From positions 1-64,000 of the forward strand of contig JBBRVW010000023.1 of the NCBI GenBank assembly GCA_038246545.1: a stretch of 64,000 nt of DNA. Reading direction: 5' to 3'. The notes below the pieces were generated by a model. It had not been told where the DNA came from and searched no databases. It saw only the letters and a list, made by a program, of their open reading frames with translations. Below, one piece after another: positions 39,924 to 48,401 of this stretch; position 1 is the first letter of the stretch; every line of letters begins with the position of its first letter. Made by a program: the position numbers and the translations under genes. The stretch comes from JBBRVW01 sp038246545. Its GTDB lineage: Bacteria > Actinomycetota > Actinomycetes > JACCUZ01.

Positions 39924-41368
39924 TGCAGCCCGCCTACGACATCGACGCGATCCGGGCGGCCGAGCAGCGCTTGCTCGACGCGCTTCCGGACGGCGCGCTG
40001 ATAGCCCGCGCGGCGACCGGGCTCGCCCGGGTCTGCGCCGCGCTGCTCGACGGCGTCTACGGGTCCCGCGTGCTGCTGCTCGTCGGCGCCGGCAACAACG
40101 GCGGTGACGCGCTGTACGCCGGTGCGTCCCTGGCCCGTCGCGGCGCCCGGGTCGAGGCACTGCTGCTCGACGACCGGGTGCACGTGGCGGGGCTGGCCGC
40201 GCTCCTGCGGGCCGGCGGCCACCGCGTCGACCGCATCGGCGATGCGGGCACTCGTACGGATGGCCCGGACCTGGTGATCGACGGGATCCTCGGCATCGGC
40301 GGTCGCGGGGGGCTGCGTGAGAAGGCGGTCGACGTCGTGCGGCGGCTGCCCGACGACGCCCCGGTCGTCGCGGTCGACGTGCCGAGTGGTGTCGACGCCT
40401 CCACCGGCGAGGTGGTCGGGGTCGCGGTCGACGCCGACGTGACCGTGACCTTCGGCGCAATGAAGACCGGGCTGCTCGTCGACCCGGGCGCACGGCACGC
40501 AGGCGTCGTCGAGCTGGTGGACATCGGTCTCGACCTGCCGCCCGCCGAGGTCGAGGTGCTCCAGTCGGTCGACGTCGCGCACCTGCTGCCGAGAGCGGAT
40601 CGCGAGTCGGACAAGTACCGACGGGGTGTCCTGGGCGTCGCGGCCGGGTCCGCCCAGTACACCGGTGCCGCGGTGCTCTGCACCGGAGGCGCGGTGCGGT
40701 CCGGAGCCGGGATGGTGCGCTACCTCGGCGCCGAGGAGGCAGCCGGCCAGGTGCGCGCACGCTGGCCGGAGGTCGTGGTGGGCGAGGGCCGGGTGCAGGC
40801 CTGGGCCGTCGGGTCGGGCGGGGGCGACGACGCGGCCGACCGGTTCGCGCGCGCCGCCCGCGACGGCGTACCGATGGTCGTGGACGCCGACGCGCTGGCG
40901 GCACTGGTCAAGCACCGCGACCTGGCCGTCCCGCTCCTGCTGACGCCGCATGCCGGAGAGCTGGCCCGGCTGGTGGGGGCCGAGCGCGACGACGTGGAGG
41001 CCCGCCGCCTGCACCACGCCCGCTCCGCGGCCCGCGACCTGGACGCCGTCGTGCTGCTGAAGGGCTCGACGACCGTGGTCGCGCGGCCCGACGGACGGGT
41101 CCGCGTCAACCCGACGGGGACGCCGGCGCTCGCGACGGCCGGCTCGGGCGACGTGCTCGCGGGCCTGTGCGGCGCGCTGCTCGCGGCAGGCCTCGACCCG
41201 TTCGACGCCGGCTCCGTCGGTGCCTGGCTGCACGGGCTGGCCGGCCGGATCGCGGCGGCCGGTGGCCGGCCGGTGGCGGCCGGCGACGTCCTGGACGCGA
41301 TCCCCGACGCCTTCCGGCGCGTCCGGGCGCGGGGCGGCGCCGGTCCCCTTGGCACACTGGGGGCATGA
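39923..41368 (+). CDS. nnr: Bifunctional NAD(P)HX epimerase / ADP-dependent dehydratase
   Basis: The enzyme repairs hydrated NAD(P)H. The N-terminal epimerase (YjeF_N) domain, about residues 1-215, has GAGNNGGDALYAGASLARRG. The C-terminal ribokinase-like dehydratase domain has GVLGVAAGSAQYTGAAVL, LTPHAGELARLVGAE and the nucleotide-binding ATAGSGDVLAGLCGALLAAG with the catalytic Asp. Length 481 residues. The ATG overlaps the acpS TGA by one base, and the stop overlaps alr by 4 bp. Confidence 0.95.
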   Translation: MQPAYDIDAIRAAEQRLLDALPDGALIARAATGLARVCAALLDGVYGSRVLLLVGAGNNGGDALYAGASLARRGARVEALLLDDRVHVAGLAALLRAGGHRVDRIGDAGTRTDGPDLVIDGILGIGGRGGLREKAVDVVRRLPDDAPVVAVDVPSGVDASTGEVVGVAVDADVTVTFGAMKTGLLVDPGARHAGVVELVDIGLDLPPAEVEVLQSVDVAHLLPRADRESDKYRRGVLGVAAGSAQYTGAAVLCTGGAVRSGAGMVRYLGAEEAAGQVRARWPEVVVGEGRVQAWAVGSGGGDDAADRFARAARDGVPMVVDADALAALVKHRDLAVPLLLTPHAGELARLVGAERDDVEARRLHHARSAARDLDAVVLLKGSTTVVARPDGRVRVNPTGTPALATAGSGDVLAGLCGALLAAGLDPFDAGSVGAWLHGLAGRIAAAGGRPVAAGDVLDAIPDAFRRVRARGGAGPLGTLGA

Positions 41369-42522
41369 GTCGCCAGCACGCCGTCGCGAGGGTCGATCTC
41401 GGCGCGATCCGCGCCAACGTCGCCGCCCTCCGCGGGCGCACGACGAGCGAGGTGCTCGCCGTGGTCAAGGCCGACGGTTACGGGCACGGCCTGGTGCCCT
41501 CCGCGCGTGCGGCAGTCGAGGGCGGCGCCACCTGGCTCGGCACCGCGCTGGTCGACGAGGCGCTGGCGCTGCGCGCCGCCGGCCTCACCGAGCCGCGCAT
41601 CCTGGCCTGGCTGATGGGGCCGGGGGAGCGCTGGGCCGAAGCGCTGCGCGCGGACATCGACGTGTCGGTCAGCGCGACCTGGGCGCTGGACGAGGTCCTG
41701 GCCGCCACGGCCGAGACCGGCCACACGGCGCGGGTCCACCTCAAGGTCGACAGCGGGCTGACCCGCGGTGGCGCGGCGCTCGCCGACTGGCCGGACCTCG
41801 TCGACGCGGCCCGCAAGGCGGAGGCCGACGGGTCCGTGCTCGTCACCGGGGTGTGGTCGCACTTCGCCTACGCCGACGCGCCCGGGCACGAGACGATCGC
41901 GCGACAGGCTGCGGTGTTCCGCGAGGCTGTCGCGCACGCCGAGACCGCGGGCCTGCGCCCGGAGGTGCGGCACCTGGCCAACTCCGCTGCGACCCTCACC
42001 GCGCCCGATCAGCACTTCGACCTGGTGCGGCCGGGCATCGCCGTCTACGGGCTCTCGCCGGTGCCGGAGGTCGGCGGGCCGCACGACTACGGGCTGCGCC
42101 CGGCGATGACCCTCGCCGCCGGCCTGGTACTGGTGAAGCGGGTGCCGGCCGGCAGCGGCGTGAGCTACGGACACACCTACACGACCGACCGCGAGACGAC
42201 GGTCGGGCTGGTGCCGCTGGGCTACGCCGACGGCGTCCCGCGCGCCGCCGGCAACGTCGGGCCGGTCCTGGCCGCCGGCCGTACCCGTACCGTCGCCGGC
42301 CGCGTGTGCATGGACCAGCTGGTCCTGGACCTCGGCGACGACCCCGCTCAGGCGGGGGACGAGGTCGTCCTCTTCGGCGACGGCTCCGACGGCGGCCCCA
42401 CCGCGCAGGACTGGGCGGACGCGACCGGCACCATCTCCTACGAGATCGTCACCCGGATCGGCCCGCGGGTGCCACGCGTGTACGTCGACGACGGCCGGGT
42501 CATGCCGGGGGACCCGTCATGA
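41365..42522 (+). CDS. alr: Alanine racemase
   Basis: Alr is the PLP enzyme that makes D-alanine for peptidoglycan. ATG 41365 gives 385 residues. K35 in VVKADGYGHG holds PLP, and the catalytic Tyr of the second subunit is in SGVSYGHTYTT. RVHLKVDSGLTRGG and the C-terminal GRVCMDQLVLDLGDDP with the M/D pocket are also typical. The start overlaps the nnr stop by 4 bp. CACACT (41353-41358) lies 6 nt upstream, so a second, leaderless transcript may begin here. Confidence 0.96.
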   Translation: MSRQHAVARVDLGAIRANVAALRGRTTSEVLAVVKADGYGHGLVPSARAAVEGGATWLGTALVDEALALRAAGLTEPRILAWLMGPGERWAEALRADIDVSVSATWALDEVLAATAETGHTARVHLKVDSGLTRGGAALADWPDLVDAARKAEADGSVLVTGVWSHFAYADAPGHETIARQAAVFREAVAHAETAGLRPEVRHLANSAATLTAPDQHFDLVRPGIAVYGLSPVPEVGGPHDYGLRPAMTLAAGLVLVKRVPAGSGVSYGHTYTTDRETTVGLVPLGYADGVPRAAGNVGPVLAAGRTRTVAGRVCMDQLVLDLGDDPAQAGDEVVLFGDGSDGGPTAQDWADATGTISYEIVTRIGPRVPRVYVDDGRVMPGDPS

Positions 42523-43622
42523 CGGCCGCCCTGCCGACGTGGGGCAAGCGCGCCGCGATCGTGGCGGGAGCCGCCGGGGTCGTCGCAGCCGGTGCCGCGG
42601 TCGGGCTGGCTGCCGAGCGCTACGCCGTGGGGCGGTCGTTCCGCAGCGCGCACGACCTCGAGCCGGCCGAGCCGTTCGGCGAGCTGCGCGGCACCGTGGT
42701 GCCGGTCACCGCCACCGACGGCGTGCGGCTGCGCGTCGAGGTCGAGGGGCTGGCGGCCGGCTCGCGGCGTACCCCCACGGTGACCGTCGTCTTCTGCCAC
42801 GGCCTGGCGCTGACCCAGGACAGCTGGCACTACCAGCGACGCGACCTCTCCGACCTCGCCGAGGACGGCGGCCGGCTGGTGTTCTGGGACCAGCGCGGGC
42901 ACGGCCGATCGGCCCGCGGTGACGCGGAGCACGCGACGATCGACCAGCTCGGCAAGGATCTCTTCGCGGTGCTGAAGGCGACGGCGCCCAAGGGTCCGGT
43001 GGTGCTCGTCGGGCACTCGATGGGCGGCATGACCATCATGGCGCTGGCCGACGAGCACCCGGAGCTGTTCGGCGAGCGCGTCGTCGCGGTGGCGCTGATC
43101 GCGACGTCCCCCGGCAAGCTGGCCGAGGTGACTTTCGGCGTCCCCGCCGCCGCCGGCCGGGCACTGCGCCGGCTGGCGCCCAAGGCGTTGACCGCGCTGA
43201 ACCGTCGCCCGGCCCTCGTCGCCCGTGGGCGGTCGCTGGGTGCGGACATCGAGTTCGTCTTCACCAAGCGCTACTCGTTCGCCACCGACGTGCCGCCGGC
43301 GCTGGTGCTGTTCGTGTCGCGGATGCACGACCAGACCCCGCTGGACGTGCTGGCCGAGCTGTTCCCGGCGTTCGACGCGCACGACAAGCTCGCCGCTCTC
43401 GACGTCCTCAACGGGGTCGAGACGCTGGTGCTCGGCGGCGAGCAGGACCTCATGACCCCGGCCGACCACAGCCGCGAGATCGTCGCCAGCGTGCCCGGCG
43501 CCGAGCTGGCGATCCTGCCGGAGGCGGGTCACCTCGTGATGCTCGAGCACCACGACGTGGTCACCGACCACCTGCGCGACCTGGTCGAGCGCGCGCTGCG
43601 GCACCGCGCCGCCACCGCGTGA
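42519..43622 (+). CDS. Alpha/beta hydrolase with N-terminal hydrophobic segment
   Basis: The 367-residue protein has a hydrophobic Ala/Val-rich segment at residues 9-33 (signal anchor). It has an alpha/beta hydrolase domain with oxyanion-region FCHGLALTQDSW, WDQRGHGRS, the nucleophile elbow VGHSMGGMT, the acid near GGEQDLMTP and the catalytic His in LPEAGHLVMLEH. The substrate is unknown; the alr-abh-udg-tsaE order is common in actinobacteria. ATG 42519 overlaps the alr stop by 4 bp (ATGA), so it is translationally coupled. Confidence 0.9.
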   Translation: MTAALPTWGKRAAIVAGAAGVVAAGAAVGLAAERYAVGRSFRSAHDLEPAEPFGELRGTVVPVTATDGVRLRVEVEGLAAGSRRTPTVTVVFCHGLALTQDSWHYQRRDLSDLAEDGGRLVFWDQRGHGRSARGDAEHATIDQLGKDLFAVLKATAPKGPVVLVGHSMGGMTIMALADEHPELFGERVVAVALIATSPGKLAEVTFGVPAAAGRALRRLAPKALTALNRRPALVARGRSLGADIEFVFTKRYSFATDVPPALVLFVSRMHDQTPLDVLAELFPAFDAHDKLAALDVLNGVETLVLGGEQDLMTPADHSREIVASVPGAELAILPEAGHLVMLEHHDVVTDHLRDLVERALRHRAATA

Positions 43623-44239
43623 CGCCGGTCACGGTCGAGCCGATGGCCGCAGCAGCGGCCGCATCGTCCTGGGACGAGCTGGTCGCGGCGGTCAGCGGGT
43701 GCGTGGCCTGCGACGAGCTGGCGGCGAGCCGCACCCGGGTCGTGCCCGGGCAGCGGCCGCCGGGCGCCGAGGTGCTGCTCGTCGGCGAGGCGCCCGGCGC
43801 GCAGGAGGACGAGACAGGGGTGCCGTTCGTCGGCCGGTCCGGCCAGCTGCTCGACGAGCTGCTCGGCGAGGCCGGGCTGCGCCGGGAGCAGGTCGCCGTC
43901 GTCAACGTCCTCAAGTGCCGTCCACCTGCCAACCGCACACCGCGCCGCGCCGAGGTGCAGCGCTGCCGGCCCTGGCTCAGCCGCCAGATCGAGCTGGTCG
44001 ACCCCCGGGTGGTGGTGGCGCTCGGCAGCACGGCCGCCGCGTGGTTCTTCGGGCCGTCGGCCAGGATCCGCGCGCTGCGGGAGCGCGGCCGGACCGAAGC
44101 GCTGATCTACGACGGTCGCGCGCTGCTCGTCACCTACCACCCGTCCGCGGCGATCCGGTTCGGGCCGAAGGGCGAGCCGGTCGCTGCCCTGCGCACCGAC
44201 CTGGCCCGGGTCGCGGCCCTGCTCGCGGACCCGGCATGA
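43619..44239 (+). CDS. Uracil-DNA glycosylase, family 4/5-like
   Basis: The 206-residue protein has the iron-sulphur UDG pattern: C28-x2-C31 near the N-terminus, LLVGEAPGAQEDETGVPFVGRSG (motif A), VVNVLKCRPPANRTP with the third cysteine, QRCRPWL with the fourth, and LVTYHPSAAIRF (motif B). It should remove uracil from DNA to start base-excision repair. GTG 43619 overlaps the hydrolase stop by 4 bp, and its own stop overlaps tsaE by 4 bp. Family 4 fits better than family 5 because Glu-Ala-Pro-Gly and the double-Cys spacing match, but this is by eye. Confidence 0.88.
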   Translation: MTPVTVEPMAAAAAASSWDELVAAVSGCVACDELAASRTRVVPGQRPPGAEVLLVGEAPGAQEDETGVPFVGRSGQLLDELLGEAGLRREQVAVVNVLKCRPPANRTPRRAEVQRCRPWLSRQIELVDPRVVVALGSTAAAWFFGPSARIRALRERGRTEALIYDGRALLVTYHPSAAIRFGPKGEPVAALRTDLARVAALLADPA

Positions 44240-44751
44240 CGGACGTGAGCGACACCAGCGACCCGACGACGAGCTCCTCGTTCGACGTCGTGCTTCCCGA
44301 GGCGGGGGACACCACGTCGTTCGGCCGCCGGCTGGCCGGGCTGCTGCGGGCCGGTGACCTCGTCCTGCTCTCCGGCGGGCTCGGCGCCGGCAAGACCACC
44401 CTGACCCGAGGTATCGGCGAGGGGCTGGGCGTGCGCGGCGCCGTGACGTCGCCCACCTTCGTCATCGCCCGGTGGCACCCCTCGCTCTCGGGCGGCCCGG
44501 CCCTGGTGCACGTCGACGCGTACCGCATCGACTCGCTCGCCGAGGTCGACGATCTCGACCTCGACGCGTCGCTCGACGCGTCGGTGACGGTCGTCGAGTG
44601 GGGCGACGGCAAGGCGGAGGTCCTCTCCGGCGACCGGCTCGAGGTGACCTTGCGCCGCGGCAGCGACGAGAGCGACGAGCGCCGCACGGCGGCGGTGCTC
44701 GCGGTCGGCCCGCGGTGGTCCGGGGTGGACCTGTCCGTCCTGACCTCCTGA
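44236..44751 (+). CDS. tsaE: tRNA t6A37 synthesis ATPase TsaE
   Basis: TsaE is the ATPase that works with TsaB and TsaD to place threonylcarbamoyl on A37 of ANN-decoding tRNAs. ATG 44236 gives 171 residues with Walker A GGLGAGKTTLTRGIGEGLGV, SPTFVIARWH, HVDAYRIDSLAEVDDLDL and VVEWGDGKAE. It is the last gene of the acpS operon. Its partners tsaB (47750) and tsaD (49810) are separated from it by unrelated genes. Confidence 0.94.
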   Translation: MTDVSDTSDPTTSSSFDVVLPEAGDTTSFGRRLAGLLRAGDLVLLSGGLGAGKTTLTRGIGEGLGVRGAVTSPTFVIARWHPSLSGGPALVHVDAYRIDSLAEVDDLDLDASLDASVTVVEWGDGKAEVLSGDRLEVTLRRGSDESDERRTAAVLAVGPRWSGVDLSVLTS

Positions 44752-44776
44752 CCTCCTGACAAGCCCTCACCTCTGT

Positions 44777-44812
44777 CGTCGGTCCGCCGGTGACACTGGC
44801 GGGAAACCGACG
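44777..44812 (+). other. Interrupted inverted repeat after tsaE
   Basis: CGTCGGT (44777-44783) pairs with ACCGACG (44806-44812), and the inner CCGCC (44784-44788) with GGCGG (44798-44802), leaving a three-base bulge. It sits in the 135-bp gap before the dehydrogenase gene and may be the tsaE terminator or an operator for the next gene. Confidence 0.4.
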
Positions 44813-44886
44813 GTGTTCGGCCGGGACGCCCCTCGTCGTCCCTGCCCTCGAGCGCCGAGGATCTCGGTGGTCGAAGGAGGTGGGTC

Positions 44887-45765
44887 ATGGATGCCGAGGC
44901 CGTGGGCTTCGTCGGACTGGGTGTCATGGGCCAGCCCATGGCGGTCAACCTGGCGCGGACCGGTACGCCCCTCGTGGTGTGGAACCGCACGCCGGCCAGG
45001 CTCGGCCCGCTGCGGGACGCCGGGGCGGAGGCGGCCGACGACGTCGACGGCGTGCTCGCGCGGGCGACGACCGTGCTGTTCATGATGGCTGACGGCGCGG
45101 TGCTCGACGAGGTCCTTGGCCGCGACTCGCCGCTGTTCGCGGCGCGGGTCGAGGGGCACCTCCTCGTGCACATGGGCACGACCTCCCCGGACTACTCACG
45201 CGGCCTCGCCGCCGAGGTCCGTAGGGCCGGTGGCCGCTATGTCGAGGCGCCGGTGTCCGGCTCCCGGGTCCCGGCGGAGCAACGTCAGATCGTCGGGATG
45301 GTGGCGGGTCGGCCCGAGGACGTCGCCGTGGTGCGACCTCTCGTGTCCGCGATGTGCCGCGAGACCTTCGACTGCGGCGAGGTGCCTGGCGCGCTGCTCA
45401 CCAAGCTGTCGGTGAACCTGTTCCTCATGACCATGGTCGCCGGCCTGGCCGAGGCGGCGAACTTCGCCCAGCAGCACGGCGTGCCGATGGACACGTTCCG
45501 CGCCGTGCTGGACGCCGGGCCGATGGCGAGCGCCGTCTCCCGGGGAAAGCTGGAGATGCTGGTCTCCGGGGAGTTCCCGGTCGCGGCAGCCGTGTCCGAC
45601 GTCCTGATGAACAGTCGACTGGTGGCCGACGCTGCCCGCGCGACAGGCACGGCAGCACCCCTCATGCTCGTGACCGAGCAGCTCTTCACGGAGGCAGAGG
45701 CGATGGGCCTCGGTGGCGAGGACATGGCGGCGGTCCTGCTCGCGATCGCCCGGCGCAACCTCTGA
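44887..45765 (+). CDS. NAD(P)-dependent 3-hydroxyisobutyrate-dehydrogenase-family oxidoreductase
   Basis: The 292-residue protein has the dinucleotide motif GFVGLGVMGQPMAVNLARTG at residues 7-26. It also has GAEAADDVDGVLARATTVLFMM, the substrate-binding YVEAPVSGSRVPAEQ and the catalytic Lys in LLTKLSVNLFLM, all of the beta-hydroxyacid dehydrogenase family. The substrate could be 3-hydroxyisobutyrate, tartronate semialdehyde or another small acid; sequence alone does not decide. ATG 44887 follows a strong AAGGAGG. It is unrelated to the t6A genes on either side. Confidence 0.88.
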   Translation: MDAEAVGFVGLGVMGQPMAVNLARTGTPLVVWNRTPARLGPLRDAGAEAADDVDGVLARATTVLFMMADGAVLDEVLGRDSPLFAARVEGHLLVHMGTTSPDYSRGLAAEVRRAGGRYVEAPVSGSRVPAEQRQIVGMVAGRPEDVAVVRPLVSAMCRETFDCGEVPGALLTKLSVNLFLMTMVAGLAEAANFAQQHGVPMDTFRAVLDAGPMASAVSRGKLEMLVSGEFPVAAAVSDVLMNSRLVADAARATGTAAPLMLVTEQLFTEAEAMGLGGEDMAAVLLAIARRNL

Positions 45766-45778
45766 TCGTGGCGCCGGC

Positions 45779-47107
45779 TCAGGTCCGGTGCCGTCCGGCG
45801 AGCAGGGTGAGTCGGTACCGGTGGTGCTGGCGGGGTCTGCGGTCGGGGTCGATGGAGGCGGGTGGGGTGAACTGGGGACAGCCGTTGGCGGCGAGGGTGA
45901 CCTTCCAGCCTTGCCGGTGGACCTGCTGGTGGTGGTAGGGGCAGAGCAGGGCGGCGTTGGCCAGGTCGGTGGCTCCGCCCTTGGCCCATTCGGTCTGGTG
46001 ATGGCCGTCGCAGTCGGCGGGTGCCCGGTCGCAGCCGGGGGCGGTGCAGCCTCGGTCGCGGGTGTCCAGGGCGCGGCGCTGGGCCAGCGTGAAGGTGCGG
46101 CGGGTGCGGCCGAGGTCGAGGATCTCCGAGGGCCCGCCCAGCACGATCGGGGTGATGCCGGCGTCGCAGGCGAGACGGCGGAGCTCGGCGGCGGACAGGG
46201 TGCCGCCGGTGTGCAGCAGCCCAGCGCCTGTGGCGGCCGCCTGAAGGGTGTGCAGGGTGGTGGTGACGTTGACGTGCACGTGCACTCTCGCGCTGGGTCT
46301 TTCGCTTGACGTCGTGAGGGCGTCGCGCAGGGTGGTGATCAGGTGGTCGCCGCGGCGTTGTTCGCGGGGCCGGATGTCGTCGAACCCGTCGGTGCCGGGG
46401 TGCGGCGCGTCGGCCTGCTTCAGCCACGGGGTCAGCACGGAGGCGTCGGTGGGTCGGATGCTGAACCGGCCGGTCACCGACCCGTCCGGGCGGCGTCTGA
46501 TGGTCAGACTGTTGGTGTCGGCGAGCCGGGCGGCTGCTTCCGCGGCGGCCAGCTCGCGCGCGACGGCTTCCTCGTCTGCGGGGTCGTCGGTCGAGGGGCT
46601 GCGGGTGAGTCGCTCGACCAGCGCGGCGGCGGCGGTGGCCAGGGCCCGTGGTGCCAGCGCAGTGCTCTGGTGGAACAGGAACTCTGCTGCTGCCTGTCGC
46701 TCGCGCGAGGGGACCTGCTCGAGGCTGTCGACGGCGTCCAGGGCGGTGGCGACCACGGAGGCCTGCTCCGGCGTCAGGTGACCACCGGCGAGCGCGTCGT
46801 GCACGACCGGCTGGCCGAGCAGCAGCTCCGCGGTGGCGGTGCGCCGCTTCGCCTCCGGGGCAGAGAGCCGGAACCGGTCCCGCAGCCAGCCCTCGACGCT
46901 CAGCGCCTGGGTGCGCTGCTGGAGCCCCCGCAGGTCGGCCTCGCGGACCAGCGCTGCGCGGACCGCGACCAGTCGCGCTTCGGAGCGCTCGAGGTCGACC
47001 AGCGCTGTCTCGACCTCGTCGTCGGTCAGCTGCCACACAGGTCGGGTGTCGGTCAGCGCAGCCTCGGGCCGGGTGGCGCCCGGCGCGCTCTGAACTGTCG
47101 AACACAT
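45779..47107 (-). CDS. DUF222 / 13E12-family protein with HNH nuclease domain
   Basis: The 442-residue protein has a helical DUF222 region (about 20-330, with LTPEQASVVATALDAV and GRFSIRPTDASVLTPWL). A C-terminal HNH endonuclease domain follows: DTRDRGCTAPGC, DCDGHHQTEWAKGG, ATDLANAALLCPYHHQQVH. The zinc cysteines and the HH and N of HNH are present, so it looks catalytically intact. Relatives are numerous in actinobacteria, including the mycobacterial REP13E12 genes. The ATG at 47107 lies 6 nt after minus-strand TAGGAT (47119-47114) and inside an SOS box, which implies a leaderless, LexA-repressed mRNA. It is inserted antisense between tsaE and tsaB. Confidence 0.9.
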   Translation of the reverse strand: MCSTVQSAPGATRPEAALTDTRPVWQLTDDEVETALVDLERSEARLVAVRAALVREADLRGLQQRTQALSVEGWLRDRFRLSAPEAKRRTATAELLLGQPVVHDALAGGHLTPEQASVVATALDAVDSLEQVPSRERQAAAEFLFHQSTALAPRALATAAAALVERLTRSPSTDDPADEEAVARELAAAEAAARLADTNSLTIRRRPDGSVTGRFSIRPTDASVLTPWLKQADAPHPGTDGFDDIRPREQRRGDHLITTLRDALTTSSERPSARVHVHVNVTTTLHTLQAAATGAGLLHTGGTLSAAELRRLACDAGITPIVLGGPSEILDLGRTRRTFTLAQRRALDTRDRGCTAPGCDRAPADCDGHHQTEWAKGGATDLANAALLCPYHHQQVHRQGWKVTLAANGCPQFTPPASIDPDRRPRQHHRYRLTLLAGRHRT

Positions 47108-47113
47108 GTTCGG
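47098..47113 (-). promoter_or_regulatory. SOS box (LexA operator) over the HNH gene start
   Basis: TCGAACACATGTTCGG matches the actinobacterial LexA site TCGAAC-N4-GTTCGA at 11 of 12 defined positions. Its spacer holds the ATG start of the minus-strand HNH gene, and it abuts the -10 TAGGAT (47119-47114). LexA bound here would cover the transcription start. In M. tuberculosis, 13E12-family genes have been reported among the LexA targets, which supports the reading. Confidence 0.8.
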
Positions 47114-47275
47114 ATCCTACCATCGCGCCCTGTGTCCGGGAAGGTGGAAACCGTTGTGGGGAAAGGGATTTTGGTATGCACAGCCTCGGTCGCGGGGAGC
47201 GCCCTGCAGAGCATCCGGCTCATGGTCATCTCAAGCTGCTCGACCTCTCGGGTCGGGCGGGGTGAGGATGAGCGG

Positions 47276-47740
47276 GTGGTCCGCGCACCGGTATATGTCG
47301 TCGTCTCCGGCCCGCCCGGCAGCGGCAAGACGACTCTGGCCAGGGCGCTGGCCGTCGAGCTCCACCTGCCGCTGGTCGCGAAGGACACCGTCAAGGAGGC
47401 GCTGATGAGACACCTCGCGGTGCCCGACGTCGAGACGTCGCGGCGGCTCGGGAGCGCCTGGCACCGGACCTACGCGATCCTGGAGCTGCGGGCGCTGCCG
47501 GGCGAGCTCCTCGAGGTGTTCTGCCGCTGCGACCCGGCAGTGGCCGAGCAGCGGTACCGCGACAGGGCAGCGACCCGGGCGCCGGGGCACTTCGACGGTA
47601 AGCGCTCGGCGGCCGAGCTGGCGAACGACGAGGTCAGCCGGCCGGTCGCCGGTGGCTGGCCGGTCGTCGAGACCGACACAACCGGTCCGGTCGACATCGT
47701 CGAGGTGGTGGCGCGGCTCCGCGCCGCGACCGCTGGTTAG
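47276..47740 (+). CDS. Small P-loop kinase-like protein, possibly internally deleted
   Basis: The product has Walker A GPPGSGKTTLARALAVEL near residue 12, then KDTVKEALM, ELLEVFCRCDP, a basic AEQRYRDRAATRAPGHFD segment and a C-terminal GWPVVETDTTGPVD strand. It resembles AAA/kinase-like proteins of the chloramphenicol-phosphotransferase or zeta-toxin style fold, but no specific substrate is evident. GTG 47276 is preferred (154 residues) because GAGGA (47264-47268) precedes it by 7 nt; ATG 47222 would add 18 residues. The segment between RRLGSA and WHRTYAI seems short for the fold, so an internal deletion is possible. The TAG stop is the start of the tsaB -10. Confidence 0.6.
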   Translation: MVRAPVYVVVSGPPGSGKTTLARALAVELHLPLVAKDTVKEALMRHLAVPDVETSRRLGSAWHRTYAILELRALPGELLEVFCRCDPAVAEQRYRDRAATRAPGHFDGKRSAAELANDEVSRPVAGGWPVVETDTTGPVDIVEVVARLRAATAG

Positions 47741-47749
47741 CCTTCGGAC

Positions 47750-48388
47750 GTGCTGCTCGCCCTGGACACCGCGACACCCGCGGTCACGGTCGCCCTCGCC
47801 GACGGCGAGCAGGTGCTCGCCGAGCGCACGACGGTCGACGCCCGCCGGCACGGGGAGCTGCTCGCACCCGCGATCGCCGCGGTGCTCGCGGAGGCCGGCG
47901 TCGAACGCACGGCGCTCACCGCGATCGGTGTGGGTGTCGGACCCGGGCCGTTCACGGGACTGCGGGTCGGCCTGGTCACCGCCCGCACCCTCGGTGTCGT
48001 GCTCGGGATCCCTGTCCTCGGCGTCTGCACGCTCGACGTGCTCGCCCTCGCCGCCGAGGTCGACACCGGCGCCGTGTTCCGGGTGGTCACTGATGCGCGG
48101 CGCAAGGAGGTCCACTGGGCGTCGTACGTCGCGGACGACGCCGGCCCGCGCCGCACCGACGGGCCCTACGTCGCGGCCCCTGCGGTCGCCGGCTGGGACG
48201 GTCCCTCGGTCGGTGCCGGCGCCGCGCTGTACGCCGAGTCGTTCCCCGGGCACCGAGGCCCGGAGCACCCGACGGCCGGCGACCTCGCGCGCTGGGTCGC
48301 CCGCGGCCTGCCCACGACCACCCCCGACCCGCTGTACCTGCGTCGACCGGACGCCGTGGAGCCGGGCGCGCGCAAGTCGGTGCTGTGA
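47750..48388 (+). CDS. tsaB: tRNA t6A37 synthesis protein TsaB
   Basis: TsaB is the inactive ASKHA-fold partner of TsaD. The 212-residue protein starts at GTG 47750 (MLLALDTATPAVTVALADGE) and has GVGVGPGPFTGLRVGLVTARTLG, the typical central motif, and DARRKEVHWASY. The -10 TAGCCT (47738-47743) ends 6 nt before the GTG, so the mRNA is probably leaderless; the TAG of that hexamer is the stop codon of the upstream kinase gene. Confidence 0.94.
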   Translation: MLLALDTATPAVTVALADGEQVLAERTTVDARRHGELLAPAIAAVLAEAGVERTALTAIGVGVGPGPFTGLRVGLVTARTLGVVLGIPVLGVCTLDVLALAAEVDTGAVFRVVTDARRKEVHWASYVADDAGPRRTDGPYVAAPAVAGWDGPSVGAGAALYAESFPGHRGPEHPTAGDLARWVARGLPTTTPDPLYLRRPDAVEPGARKSVL

Positions 48389-48401
48389 CGCGGCGGTGGG
48401 C

